A stretch of 39,181 bases of DNA. Source: a bacterium. Its GTDB lineage: Bacteria > Patescibacteriota > Minisyncoccia > Minisyncoccales > JANBVM01. The stretch spans positions 1-39,181 of the forward strand of contig DAOUYT010000003.1 in NCBI GenBank assembly GCA_030665965.1, in the 5' to 3' direction. Of the stretch, positions 7,571 through 16,175 are shown piece by piece (the first letter of the stretch is position 1; every line of letters starts with the position of its first letter). The translations under genes were made by a program, and so were the position numbers. The notes under the pieces are model-generated. The model had not been told where the DNA came from. It made no database searches and was given only the letters and a program-made list of their open reading frames with translations.

Positions 7571-8311
7571 ATGTTTAAAAATAAAGTTGTTTTAATCACT
7601 GGTTCTTCCCAAGGAATTGGCAGGGCTATTGCTTTAAAATTTGCTTCTCTGGAAGCTGAAGTGGCTTTAAATGACATATCCAGCCAGGAAGACAATTTAA
7701 AAGCACTAAAACAAGAGGTTGAGAAAAAAGGAGGGAAAGCCCGGTATTTTTTAGCTGATGTTTCAAAACTAGAAGAAGTGGAAAGAATGGTCCAGCAGAT
7801 ACAAAAAGACTTCGGTAGATTGAATGTCCTGGTCAATAATGCAGGAATCTGTAAAGATAAAACCCTGGCAAAAATGACAAAAGAAGACTGGCAAAAGGTA
7901 ATTGACATTGATTTAACAGGCGTATTCAACTGTGCCAAGGCCAGCCTGCCTTTAATTATTCAAAACCAGGGAAAAATTATTAATATGTCTTCTCTGGTCG
8001 GCCAGGTGGGAAATTTCGGTCAAACAAACTATGCTGCAGCCAAAGCAGGCATTATTGGTTTTACCAAATCTCTAGCCAAGGAATTGGGAAGATTCAAGGT
8101 AACGGTAAATGCTATAGCCCCAGGTTTTATTGAAACCAGGCTTACCGAAAACCTACCAGAAGGATTTAAGATGCAGGTAAAAAAAATAACTCCCCTGGCT
8201 AGATTTGGCAAACCAGAAGAAATAGCTGAATTGGTTGCTTTTTTGGCTTCAGAAAAAGCAGATTTCATAACAGGGACTGTCATTAATATTAATGGAGGAT
8301 TGACAATATGA
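7571..8311 (+). CDS. fabG: 3-oxoacyl-ACP/CoA reductase FabG
   Basis: NADPH-dependent reduction of 3-oxoacyl thioester, first reductive step of fatty acid elongation. The 246-residue short-chain dehydrogenase has a TGSSQGIG cofactor loop at 10-17, NNAG near 89-92, the catalytic serine in NMSS (about 138-140), Tyr154 and Lys158 in YAAAKAG, and the C-terminal TGTVININGG typical of FabG. Whether it uses ACP or CoA substrates is unknown; no ACP is encoded here. The ATG lies 4 nt after an AT-rich -10-like run (TATATATT) and no Shine-Dalgarno is seen, so a transcript may start here. The stop overlaps the next start (ATGA). Confidence 0.92.
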   Translation: MFKNKVVLITGSSQGIGRAIALKFASLEAEVALNDISSQEDNLKALKQEVEKKGGKARYFLADVSKLEEVERMVQQIQKDFGRLNVLVNNAGICKDKTLAKMTKEDWQKVIDIDLTGVFNCAKASLPLIIQNQGKIINMSSLVGQVGNFGQTNYAAAKAGIIGFTKSLAKELGRFKVTVNAIAPGFIETRLTENLPEGFKMQVKKITPLARFGKPEEIAELVAFLASEKADFITGTVININGGLTI

Positions 8312-9804
8312 TGATGAATAAAGACCAAATTAAAAAAATCATTCCTTATGACGATCCTTTTTTATGGGTGGATGAGGTAGAGGATATCAAAGGAAATACC
8401 ATTGTTGCTTATAAATACACTTCTGTTAAAGACCCTTACTTTAAAGGTCATTTCACTGATTTTCCAATTATGCCAGGTGTCTTGCTTGTAGAAGGAATGG
8501 CCCAGACAGGAAGCATACTCTTAAGAAAGGAAATGGGAGAGGGTCATAAACAAAAACATCTCCTGGCTTATCGAGTGAGAAGTGCCCAGTTTGACAAACC
8601 CATTTTTCCTGGAGACAAAATAAAATATGAGGTTAAACTTCTGGGATTTTATGGTTATAAAATTGCTAATTTTAAAGGAAAGGCATTTGTGAAAGACGAG
8701 AAAAAATGTGAAGTAAGGTTTACGGTTGCTGTTGTGGACAAACATGAGTTTAAAGAAAAACACCTGAGGGAAAGACAGGGAAAACCCCTGACCCAAACAA
8801 AACTGCCTCCTTTAAGGATTGGAAACATTTTTGCCAAGATTCCCATTATCCAGGGAGGAATGGCAGTAAGGGTCTCATTGCATAATTTAGCTGGAAACGT
8901 GGCTAAACAAGGGGCAGTGGGTATTGTTGCTGTTTCTGGAATGCAAGACCCAAATGAGGTTAAATCAGAAATAAGACAGGCTAGAAAGATTGCCGGACCC
9001 AAAGGAATTATTGGAATAAATATCATGGGTGTAGCAAGCCACTTTATTAAATTGGTGAAAGCAGCCATGGAAGAAAGGGTTGATTTAATTATTCAGGGGG
9101 CAGGATTTAGAGAAGATATTTTTGATTTAGGGAGAAAATACAATGTTCCCATATTCTCAATGGCTTCATCTGTCAAGGTTGCCAAAAAAGGAGAAGCTAT
9201 GGGGGCAGCAGCCATAGTTGTTGAGGGAATGGACGCCGGAGGCCACCTCGGATTTCCAAAGGGCCATCCTTTCAGAAAAACCATTGATATTGTCAAAGAG
9301 GTGGTAAAAGAAGTCAAGACCCCTGTAATTGCTGCTGGAGGCATATATGATGGAAAAGACATTGTAGAAATGTTAAGGGCAGGAGCCAAAGGGGTTCAGA
9401 TGGCAACCAGATTTGTGGCAACCAAGGAATGCGATGTCCATCAAAAATTTAAAGAGGCCTACCTGAGAGCTAAGAAAGAAGATGTTGTGATTATTCATTC
9501 TCCTGTTGGATTACCGGGCAGGGCGATTAAAACTCCTTTGGTTAAAAAGATTTTAGAAGGGAAAGCGCCAAAACCAGACCCCAAAAAATGCGAGGGGTGT
9601 ATAGGAATAGTTTGTGATAAAAGCTATTGTATCCTGGAAGTTTTAGAAAATGCCCGGAAAGGCGACCTGGAAAATGGATTGGTTTTTGCAGGTTCCAATG
9701 TCTGGAGGGTTAATAAAATAGTCTCAGTAAAAGAACTAATTCAGGAATTGGTAACAGAGACAAATGAAATCTTAAAACATCAACCCTTGCTCATTATCTC
9801 TTAA
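8308..9804 (+). CDS. FabZ-FabK fusion: 3-hydroxyacyl dehydratase plus flavin enoyl reductase
   Basis: A 498-residue fusion of two successive steps of the fatty acid cycle. Residues 1-145 are a FabZ hot-dog domain with catalytic His48 in FKGHF, PIMPGV and Glu62 in LVEGMAQ. Residues 165-490 form a TIM-barrel nitronate-monooxygenase/FabK domain with PIIQGGMA, DAGGHLG (His313), AAGGIYDG and GVQMATRF, the FMN-binding pattern. A Cys cluster (KKCEGCIG, then VCDKSYC, about 430-445) follows and is unusual. A separate, more canonical FabK is encoded immediately downstream, so this domain could reduce a different chain length or be regulatory. Three ATG codons in a row start the gene, with GGAGG 9 nt upstream of the first, which overlaps the fabG stop by 4 nt. 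Confidence 0.88.
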   Translation: MMMNKDQIKKIIPYDDPFLWVDEVEDIKGNTIVAYKYTSVKDPYFKGHFTDFPIMPGVLLVEGMAQTGSILLRKEMGEGHKQKHLLAYRVRSAQFDKPIFPGDKIKYEVKLLGFYGYKIANFKGKAFVKDEKKCEVRFTVAVVDKHEFKEKHLRERQGKPLTQTKLPPLRIGNIFAKIPIIQGGMAVRVSLHNLAGNVAKQGAVGIVAVSGMQDPNEVKSEIRQARKIAGPKGIIGINIMGVASHFIKLVKAAMEERVDLIIQGAGFREDIFDLGRKYNVPIFSMASSVKVAKKGEAMGAAAIVVEGMDAGGHLGFPKGHPFRKTIDIVKEVVKEVKTPVIAAGGIYDGKDIVEMLRAGAKGVQMATRFVATKECDVHQKFKEAYLRAKKEDVVIIHSPVGLPGRAIKTPLVKKILEGKAPKPDPKKCEGCIGIVCDKSYCILEVLENARKGDLENGLVFAGSNVWRVNKIVSVKELIQELVTETNEILKHQPLLIIS

Positions 9805-9863
9805 AGATTGTATTGTTTTTAAACCACATAAAAAATTTAACCTGAATCAAATCTATAAATAAC

Positions 9864-10802
9864 ATGTTCAGTACTAAACTCACCCAACTCTTAAACATTA
9901 AATATCCCATCATCCAGGGGGGGATGGCCGGGGTTTCAGATTCAGCCCTGGTTTCAGCTGTCTCCAATGCCGGGGGACTGGGGGTCATTGGTTCTGGGTT
10001 CCTTCCTCCTGACTGGCTTGAACAAGAGATTAAAAAGACAAAGAGTCTGACCGATAAACCATTTGGGGTTAATCTCTTAATGCAAAATCCAAAGGTGGCT
10101 GAATTAATAAAAGTGGTGATTAAACAAAAGATTCCTGTTGTTTTCACTGGAGGAGGCAATCCCCTTGCCTTATTCCCCTATTTGAAGAAAGTGGGAATTA
10201 AAATTATCCCTGTGGTTTCTTTAGTAAGATTGGCTAAAAAGATGGAGCAAAACGGAGCTGATGCCGTGGTAATGGAAGGACTTGAGTCTGGAGGCCACAT
10301 TGGCAAAATCACCACAATGGTTCTCATTCCTCAGGCAAAAAAAGCAATACAAAAGATTCCTTTGATTGCTGCTGGAGGTATTTATGACGGAAAAACCACT
10401 GCTGCTGTCTTTTTGTTGGGGGCTGATGGAGTCCAGATGGGAACAAGGTTTTTAGCCAGCAAGGAATGCCAGATTCATGAGAATTATAAAAAGGCTGTTT
10501 TAGAGGCAAGCGATGAAAATATTGTTGTGGTGGCAAGGTTTACCGGTCATCCGGTAAGGGCAATAGAAAACGAACTGACCAAAAGGGTTCAAAAACTGGA
10601 GGAGAAAAATCCCTTTCCCGAGGAACTAAGTGCAGATAAATTTTCCAGTTCAAAGATAGCAAACGGAAACATATCCCAGGCCCCACTGCTCTGCGGGCTT
10701 TGTGCTGGAGGAATCTCTGAAATTAAAAGCTGTAAGGAAATAATAGAGGGTATCATAAAAGATTCCACAAAAATCATGAAAGAAACAGCAGAGAAATTAT
10801 GA
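9864..10802 (+). CDS. fabK: Enoyl-ACP/CoA reductase II FabK
   Basis: FMN-dependent NAD(P)H enoyl thioester reductase. The 312-residue protein has the full-length FabK layout: YPIIQGGMAGVSD near the N-terminus, NLLM, VVFTGGGNP, ESGGHIG with His145 (equivalent to the active-site His of Streptococcus pneumoniae FabK), AAGGIYDGKT, GVQMGTRF, and a C-terminal LCGLCAGG segment. Nitronate monooxygenase is the alternative, but operon context favours FabK. The fabG-fabZK-fabK order gives ketoreduction, dehydration and enoyl reduction in series. TATAAA lies 4 nt before the ATG and there is no Shine-Dalgarno. The stop overlaps the next gene by 4 nt (ATGA). Confidence 0.9.
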   Translation: MFSTKLTQLLNIKYPIIQGGMAGVSDSALVSAVSNAGGLGVIGSGFLPPDWLEQEIKKTKSLTDKPFGVNLLMQNPKVAELIKVVIKQKIPVVFTGGGNPLALFPYLKKVGIKIIPVVSLVRLAKKMEQNGADAVVMEGLESGGHIGKITTMVLIPQAKKAIQKIPLIAAGGIYDGKTTAAVFLLGADGVQMGTRFLASKECQIHENYKKAVLEASDENIVVVARFTGHPVRAIENELTKRVQKLEEKNPFPEELSADKFSSSKIANGNISQAPLLCGLCAGGISEIKSCKEIIEGIIKDSTKIMKETAEKL

Positions 10803-11461
10803 ACAGGGCAGTCTCTTGGTTTTGTAAAATCTTTCTTGCTCCTATTGTTAAAAGATTATTCATAAAAGAAGTGAGGGGATGGAAGAATATTCCCAGGGGA
10901 AATTTTATCCTGGCCACAAACCATCAGAGTCATTTAGATGAGTTGGTCACAGCTTATATCTGTGTTCCCAGGAGATATCACTTTATTGGCCAGACCGATA
11001 CCTATAAGGGCTTTACCAAACTGTCTTTATATATCCTGTATTTCATTGCCGGGGTCATCCGTTTAAACAGGAAAAAGGAGGAATCAAAGAAAAAAGTAGT
11101 AACAGAAGCCATTGAGGTTTTAAAAAAAGGAGACAGTCTTATAATCTATCCTGAAGGCACGAGGACCAGAACAGGTGAAATGAGCAAGGGTAAATGGGGA
11201 ATAGCCAAGATTTTTCTGGAAACAGGCGTTCCTATTTTGCCCATGGCAATTAAAGGAACCTTCGAGCTTATGCCTCCTGGAGGAAAACTAAAAATAGAAA
11301 GGTTGATTAAAATCAATATTGGCAAACCCCTTTATTTTACAAAAGAGCTTGAAAGAATAAAAAAGATTAGTCAGGATTCCGAAGAAAACAAAGAGATTCT
11401 TGTTAAGATTACAGACAAGGTGATGGAAAAAATTGCTTCTTTGAAATCAGAACTAGACTAA
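10799..11461 (+). CDS. plsC: 1-acylglycerol-3-phosphate acyltransferase PlsC
   Basis: Adds the second acyl chain to lysophosphatidate, giving phosphatidate. The 220-residue protein has the HX4D motif at His42-Asp47 (NHQSHLDE), a conserved arginine/asparagine block near 88-92 (RLNRK), and the phosphate-binding PEGTR at 118-122. One hydrophobic stretch sits near 75-88. Canonical length and motifs suggest full activity; acyl donor (CoA or ACP) cannot be assigned. Translationally coupled to fabK through a 4 nt overlap. A paralogue follows 31 nt downstream. Confidence 0.9.
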   Translation: MNRAVSWFCKIFLAPIVKRLFIKEVRGWKNIPRGNFILATNHQSHLDELVTAYICVPRRYHFIGQTDTYKGFTKLSLYILYFIAGVIRLNRKKEESKKKVVTEAIEVLKKGDSLIIYPEGTRTRTGEMSKGKWGIAKIFLETGVPILPMAIKGTFELMPPGGKLKIERLIKINIGKPLYFTKELERIKKISQDSEENKEILVKITDKVMEKIASLKSELD

Positions 11462-11492
11462 TAAGGTTTAATTTAACGATTTAATACTAATC

Positions 11493-12134
11493 ATGAAAAC
11501 TTTTTTTGTTTATCTTTGTAAATTATTTCTTTTTCCTGTTGCAGGTCTTTTTACCCGGGAAATAAAAGGAAAGGAAAATATTCCCAAAGGGAACAGTTTT
11601 ATTATTGCCTCAAACCACATCAATAGTCTGGATTATTGGTTTATAGGAGATATCTTAAAAGAAAGAACAAGAGACCTGCGTTTTGTTGCTGCCATGGATA
11701 ATCTTAAGACCTTGCTGCAGTCAGGGCTTCTTTATTATTCTTCTGGTGCTATTGTGATAAACAGGAAAAGGGGAGAAAGGGAAGGTATTATTAAAAAAAT
11801 AATCAAAAACCTGGAAAATAAAAAGATTGTCGTTCTTTTTCCAGAAGGGAATACTAATTCCAGAAAAAAGCTCTTGAAGGGAAAGACCGGCGTTGCAGAA
11901 TTAGCTCTCAAATCAGGGGTCCCTGTAATTCCTTTTGGAATAAGGAAGGCAGAAAATTCACTTAAAAGAATAATTGAAATAGGGAAACCTCTGTGTTTTT
12001 CAGAAGAAAGAAAACTGTTAAACCAGACAGAAAATAATCAAGAAAAATACCACATGTTTTTAAGAGACATTACCAATAAAATAATGCAGGAAATATCCAA
12101 GCTGTCTCAAAAATCTTATATCTATGACAATTAA
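11493..12134 (+). CDS. Second PlsC-like acyltransferase (divergent motif III)
   Basis: A 213-residue paralogue of the previous protein. It keeps HX4D at His42-Asp47 (NHINSLDY) and a VINRKRG block near 88-94. The phosphate-site motif reads FPEGNTN at about 117-123 instead of PEGTR, so the conserved arginine position is changed. This suggests a different acceptor or acyl preference, for example the first acylation or a lipid other than lysophosphatidate. No Shine-Dalgarno; TAATAC lies 7 nt before the ATG. The 3' end overlaps accC by 11 nt. Confidence 0.8.
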   Translation: MKTFFVYLCKLFLFPVAGLFTREIKGKENIPKGNSFIIASNHINSLDYWFIGDILKERTRDLRFVAAMDNLKTLLQSGLLYYSSGAIVINRKRGEREGIIKKIIKNLENKKIVVLFPEGNTNSRKKLLKGKTGVAELALKSGVPVIPFGIRKAENSLKRIIEIGKPLCFSEERKLLNQTENNQEKYHMFLRDITNKIMQEISKLSQKSYIYDN

Positions 12135-13668
12135 AAAAATTCTCATTGCCAATCGGGGCGAGATTGCCCTGCGGATAATCCGGACCTGCCAGGAAATGGA
12201 TATTAAAACAGTTGCTCTCTGTCCCTTGCCAGGCCAAGAACAAAACTTCCTTGAAACAAGGCTGGCTGACGAATATTATTTTTTGGAAAAAGAAGGGGCA
12301 GCAGGTTATCTCGACAAGAAAAAGATTATTGAAATTGCCAAAAAAGCCAGGGCTGATGCCATTCATCCAGGTTACGGATTTTTGGCTGAAAACTGGAGGT
12401 TTGCCAAGCTCTGCCAGAAGAAGAAAATCTGGTTTATTGGACCTCATTTTAAGACTTTAAAAAAACTGGAAGATAAAATTGAAGCAAAAAAGATAGCCCG
12501 AAAAATGGGTATTCCCACCCTGCCGGCCAGCAAGGGCCCGATTAAAACAAAAAAGGATTTGGTGAAATGGGTGAAAGAGATTAAACCTCCTTTTATTTTA
12601 AAAGCCCAGAAAGGAGGAGGAGGAATTGGCATTCGGGTAATCAATGGTAAGATTGATTTTGGAGACCTTTTCACCATATCAGCTGGAATCCAAAGACAGA
12701 TAGCTACAGCTTTTTCTGAAACAGATTTCTTTCTTGAAAAACACCTTCCTAATGCAAGACATATCGAGGTTCAGATATTGGGAGACAGAAATAAGGTCGT
12801 TCATTTAGGAGAAAGGGAATGCACCATTCAAAGAAGGTTCCAAAAACTGTTTGAAGAAGCACCCTCTCCTTTTCTTGATGAACAAGAAAGAAAAAAAATA
12901 AGAATGTTGGCAGTAAATTTGGGTAAATACTTAAGATATCAAGGGGCAGGTACGGTTGAATTCCTGGCAGATGAGAATAAAAATCTTTATTTCTTAGAAG
13001 TCAATCCTAGGCTCCAGGTAGAACATCCTGTGACTGAAGCTGTAACCGGCATTGACATAGTAGAACAGCAGATAAGGATTGCCCAGGGCCAGGGTATTCC
13101 TTTTTCTCAAGATGATATCTTCTTTAATGGATGGGCAATGGAAGCAAGAATTAATGCCGAAGATCCCAAAAAGAATTTCCGGCCCAACCCGGGAATAATC
13201 CAAAAATATATTCCCCCTGGAGGTCAAAGAATCTTCTTGCATACTTTTTTACATGAAGGACAGGAGATTTATCCTTATTTTGATTCCCTTTTGGCAAAAG
13301 TTATTGCTCATGGAAAAACAAGAAAGGAAGCTATTTCTCGATTAAAAAGGGCTTTAGATGAAATAGTTATTGAGGGCGTTCCAACCACCATTCCCTTATT
13401 CAAGCTTCTTTTAAAGAATGAAGATTTTCTAAAAGGAAACTTTACCACCAATTTTATTGAAAAAAGCAATATCCTGGAAAAATTGTCACCCCAGCCCTGC
13501 ATCAGAATGCCTGTTAAAATAAAGGATATGGAGAAAAAAGAAATTGCCCAAATAGTCTTTCAGATTTATAAAAGCCTGAGGTTGGACAAAACCCTGCCTG
13601 AAAAAAGGAGTCTTGTCTCAAACTGGGTAATGGCAGAAAGATTAAAAATGTTCAAAGAAGAATTATGA
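12124..13668 (+). CDS. accC: Biotin carboxylase subunit of acyl-CoA carboxylase
   Basis: ATP-dependent carboxylation of the biotin on the carrier protein. The 514-residue protein has the N-terminal ANRGEIALRIIR, HPGYGFLAEN, an ATP-grasp glycine loop (KGGGGIGIRV, about 159-168), HIEVQILGD, GERECTIQRR, and EVNPRLQVEHPVTE with the carboxylation-site arginine. It is longer than E. coli AccC (449) by a C-terminal extension of about 60 residues that I do not recognise; this extension may be linked to holoenzyme assembly as in acyl-CoA carboxylase alpha chains, but it lacks a biotinyl domain. The start overlaps the upstream acyltransferase by 11 nt and the stop overlaps the carrier gene by 4 nt. Confidence 0.93.
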   Translation: MTIKKILIANRGEIALRIIRTCQEMDIKTVALCPLPGQEQNFLETRLADEYYFLEKEGAAGYLDKKKIIEIAKKARADAIHPGYGFLAENWRFAKLCQKKKIWFIGPHFKTLKKLEDKIEAKKIARKMGIPTLPASKGPIKTKKDLVKWVKEIKPPFILKAQKGGGGIGIRVINGKIDFGDLFTISAGIQRQIATAFSETDFFLEKHLPNARHIEVQILGDRNKVVHLGERECTIQRRFQKLFEEAPSPFLDEQERKKIRMLAVNLGKYLRYQGAGTVEFLADENKNLYFLEVNPRLQVEHPVTEAVTGIDIVEQQIRIAQGQGIPFSQDDIFFNGWAMEARINAEDPKKNFRPNPGIIQKYIPPGGQRIFLHTFLHEGQEIYPYFDSLLAKVIAHGKTRKEAISRLKRALDEIVIEGVPTTIPLFKLLLKNEDFLKGNFTTNFIEKSNILEKLSPQPCIRMPVKIKDMEKKEIAQIVFQIYKSLRLDKTLPEKRSLVSNWVMAERLKMFKEEL

Positions 13669-14048
13669 AGCTGAAGTTAAACATAAAGGGGAAGGAATAT
13701 ACTGTTGAAATCCAAGAAACAGACAGAGACACGGTAAAAATAAGAGTACAAGGAGAGGAATTTGTTTTTAAACAAAAAAAAGAAGAAGAAAAGGTTTTGG
13801 TTGCTAAATCCTCTCTTCCTAAAAGAGATTTTAAGGAAAAGAGGATTAAAGCTCCCATTGCCGGAATAATCTCAGAGGTTTTTGTCAAAGAAAAGGATGT
13901 TATTAAAAAAGGTAAAAAAGTTATTTTATTGTCAGCAATGAAAATGGAAAATGAAATAATCTCTGACTTTGAAGGAAGGGTAAAAAAGGTCTCTGTCAAA
14001 AAAGACCAAAAGGTCAAAGAAGGGGATATTTTAATTGTTTTGGAATAA
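13665..14048 (+). CDS. Biotin carboxyl carrier protein
   Basis: A 127-residue biotinyl protein that carries carboxyl-biotin between the carboxylase and carboxyltransferase. The biotinylation site is Lys93 in SAMKMENE; KAPIAGIISEV marks the start of the barrel domain. The N-terminal 45 residues form a short beta-rich segment and a Lys/Glu linker, like the small gamma-type carriers of acyl-CoA carboxylases or decarboxylases rather than the long AccB with a Pro/Ala linker. The 4 nt overlap with accC and 1 nt overlap with the ligase gene give a tightly coupled set: carboxylase, carrier, ligase, transferase. Confidence 0.93.
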   Translation: MKLKLNIKGKEYTVEIQETDRDTVKIRVQGEEFVFKQKKEEEKVLVAKSSLPKRDFKEKRIKAPIAGIISEVFVKEKDVIKKGKKVILLSAMKMENEIISDFEGRVKKVSVKKDQKVKEGDILIVLE

Positions 14049-14566
14049 TGAAAATAAAAAGATATAAACGTGTTTCTTCAACAAACACCTTGGTAAAAAA
14101 ACTAAAACCTGAACCCTGGCTGGTTGTCTTGGCTCAAGAACAAACTGCTGGATACGGCAGAAAGAAAAATTACTGGTTTTCTCCAAAGGGCGGCCTTTAT
14201 TTTTCAATCATTCTGCCCAAAAGCACTATTGATGATTTGCAGACCCTTACCCTCCTGGCTGCCTTTGTGGTGGCAAAGGTAATAAAAGAAAGGTTTAAGG
14301 TGGAACCCTTTATAAAACTGCCAAACGATGTTTATCTTAACCAAAAAAAGATAGCTGGCATCTTAACTGAAACAGTAGTGGGTTCAGATGTTAAATTCTC
14401 AATAATGGGCATTGGTTTAAACACCAATATTGATACATTTCCAAAAGAACTGGAAAATATTGCCACATCCCTTAAAATAGAATTAGGTAAAAGAATAGAT
14501 AATGAAAAGGTCTTGAAGGAAATTGTAAAATATATTAAAAAACAACTGAAAACAATCAGTGAATAA
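14048..14566 (+). CDS. birA: Biotin-protein ligase (catalytic domain only)
   Basis: Joins biotin to the carrier lysine using ATP. The 172-residue protein is a minimal ligase without the N-terminal DNA-binding domain of E. coli BirA and with a shortened C-terminus. Seen motifs: a STNTL segment (about 10-14), the GYGRKK adenylate loop (about 35-40), KLPNDVYLNQKKIAGIL (about 90-106) with the catalytic lysine, and GIGLNTN. With no HTH domain it cannot be a direct biotin repressor. It starts at the last base of the carrier stop (TAATG). Position between carrier and transferase fits dedicated modification of this enzyme. Confidence 0.9.
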   Translation: MKIKRYKRVSSTNTLVKKLKPEPWLVVLAQEQTAGYGRKKNYWFSPKGGLYFSIILPKSTIDDLQTLTLLAAFVVAKVIKERFKVEPFIKLPNDVYLNQKKIAGILTETVVGSDVKFSIMGIGLNTNIDTFPKELENIATSLKIELGKRIDNEKVLKEIVKYIKKQLKTISE

Positions 14567-14570
14567 AAAT

Positions 14571-16121
14571 ATGGCTTTTGAAAAAGAAAGGGAGAAATTA
14601 AACAAAAAAATAAAAGACCTGGAAAATCCCGAGCTGATTGAAAAGCAGCGCCAGAAAGGAAAACTGACTGCCAGGGAAAGAATCAACCTGCTCTTGGATC
14701 CAGGCAGTTTTGTTGAACTGGATCCTTTTGTTGAAACCAGGTTTAATAATTTTGGATTGGATAAGAAAAAGTTTCCAGGGGATGCAGTAATTACTGGTTT
14801 TGGAAAAGTGAATAACAACCAGATTTATGTTTATAGCCAGGATTTTTCAAAGATAGGAGGGTCTCTGGGCGAAATGCATGCTAAAAAGATTGTAAAGATC
14901 ATTAATCTGGCTAGAAAAAATGGATGTCCTGTAACAGGTATCATTGATTCAGGTGGAGCCAGGATACAGGAAGGCATATCCAGTCTTGATGGTTATGCTG
15001 CCATCTTTAGGGCAATGATTAAGGCTTCCGGGGTTATTCCTCAAATCTCTGTAATTGTGGGACCCTCAGCTGGAGGGGCCTGTTATACTCCTGGCCTGTC
15101 AGACTTTATCTTCATGGTCCAGGGAATCTCCCAGATGTATATCACAGGACCTGAGGTCATTAAAGGAGTAACCGGAGAAAAGATTTCTTTTGAAGATTTA
15201 GGAGGTGCCAATGTCCACAATTCAAAAAGTGGTTGCGCTCATTTTTCTTTTGACTCTGAAAAAGAGTGTTTTTTTGCAGTAAAAAAGATTCTTTCTTATC
15301 TGCCTCAAAATAATCTGGAAGATCCTCCAAAAGAAAGAAGCATATTAGCTGAGTTCTTTGAAAGAGAAGAAAACTACAGATTACAGGAAATAGTGCCGGA
15401 AAAAGAAGAAAAAAGCTATGACATGAAAGAATTAATTGAAGAGGTTTTTGATAAGAAGTCTTTCTTTGAAATCCAATCCCGGTTTGCCTTAAACGCAATA
15501 ATAGGTTTTGCCAGACTGGGAGGATCTGTGGTTGGTATTGTGGCAAACCAAACAAAATTTATGGCCGGCACCCTTGATATTAATTCCTCTGATAAGATTG
15601 CTCGTTTTGTCAGGTTCTGTGATTCATTCAACATTCCTTTAATCAATCTGGTGGATACACCTGGTTATCTTCCTGGCACCAACCAGGAAAAGAAAGGAAT
15701 CATCCGCCATGGTGCCAAGGTCTTGTATGCTTTTGCTGAAGCTACTGTTCCTAAAATCAGCTTAATTTTAAGAAAGGCTTTTGGGGGAGCATATATTGCT
15801 TTGGCTTCAAGACACCTGGGATATGACATTGTTATTGCCTGGCCATCAGCTCAGATTGCAGTAATGGGTCCAGAACAAGCAGCAAGAATCATTTACAAGA
15901 AAGAATTATTAAAAAGCAAAGATCCAAAAAAACTGGAGAAAGAAAAAATTCAAGAACTAAAAGAATACTTTCTCAATCCTTACCAGGCAGCCAAACTCGG
16001 CCAAGTGGATATGATTATTCATCCCAAAGACACCAGGATTGTTTTAATCAAGTGTCTGGAATCCCTTGTCAATAAAAGAGAAAGTAAGATTGCCAGAAAA
16101 CACGGAAACATACCCCTTTAA
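14571..16121 (+). CDS. Acyl-CoA carboxylase carboxyltransferase (PccB/MmdA type)
   Basis: Transfers carboxyl from biotin to acetyl-CoA, propionyl-CoA or another acyl-CoA. From ATG 14571 it is 516 residues; a GTG at 14559 inside birA would add four unconserved residues. Visible motifs: KGKLTARERINLLLDPGSF near the N-terminus, DSGGARIQEG, GPSAGGACY (N-terminal oxyanion site), LVDTPGYLPG, and a C-terminal GGAY followed by AWPSAQIAVMGPEQA. This is the fused beta chain typical of PccB and archaeal acyl-CoA carboxylases, not the split AccA/AccD of most bacteria. Malonyl-CoA is a plausible product, but substrate choice cannot be read here. With its three upstream neighbours it makes a complete enzyme. 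Confidence 0.92.
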   Translation: MAFEKEREKLNKKIKDLENPELIEKQRQKGKLTARERINLLLDPGSFVELDPFVETRFNNFGLDKKKFPGDAVITGFGKVNNNQIYVYSQDFSKIGGSLGEMHAKKIVKIINLARKNGCPVTGIIDSGGARIQEGISSLDGYAAIFRAMIKASGVIPQISVIVGPSAGGACYTPGLSDFIFMVQGISQMYITGPEVIKGVTGEKISFEDLGGANVHNSKSGCAHFSFDSEKECFFAVKKILSYLPQNNLEDPPKERSILAEFFEREENYRLQEIVPEKEEKSYDMKELIEEVFDKKSFFEIQSRFALNAIIGFARLGGSVVGIVANQTKFMAGTLDINSSDKIARFVRFCDSFNIPLINLVDTPGYLPGTNQEKKGIIRHGAKVLYAFAEATVPKISLILRKAFGGAYIALASRHLGYDIVIAWPSAQIAVMGPEQAARIIYKKELLKSKDPKKLEKEKIQELKEYFLNPYQAAKLGQVDMIIHPKDTRIVLIKCLESLVNKRESKIARKHGNIPL

Positions 16122-16175
16122 AATTCGAGACCAGGTATTTAAACAATATTTTTAACCTTTTCATTTTTTTAGTTT

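Noticed and set aside
7531-7938. Minus-strand frames antisense to fabG and other lipid genes
   Set aside because: Low-complexity translations rich in Ser, Phe and Leu, no motifs, fully antisense to well-identified genes.
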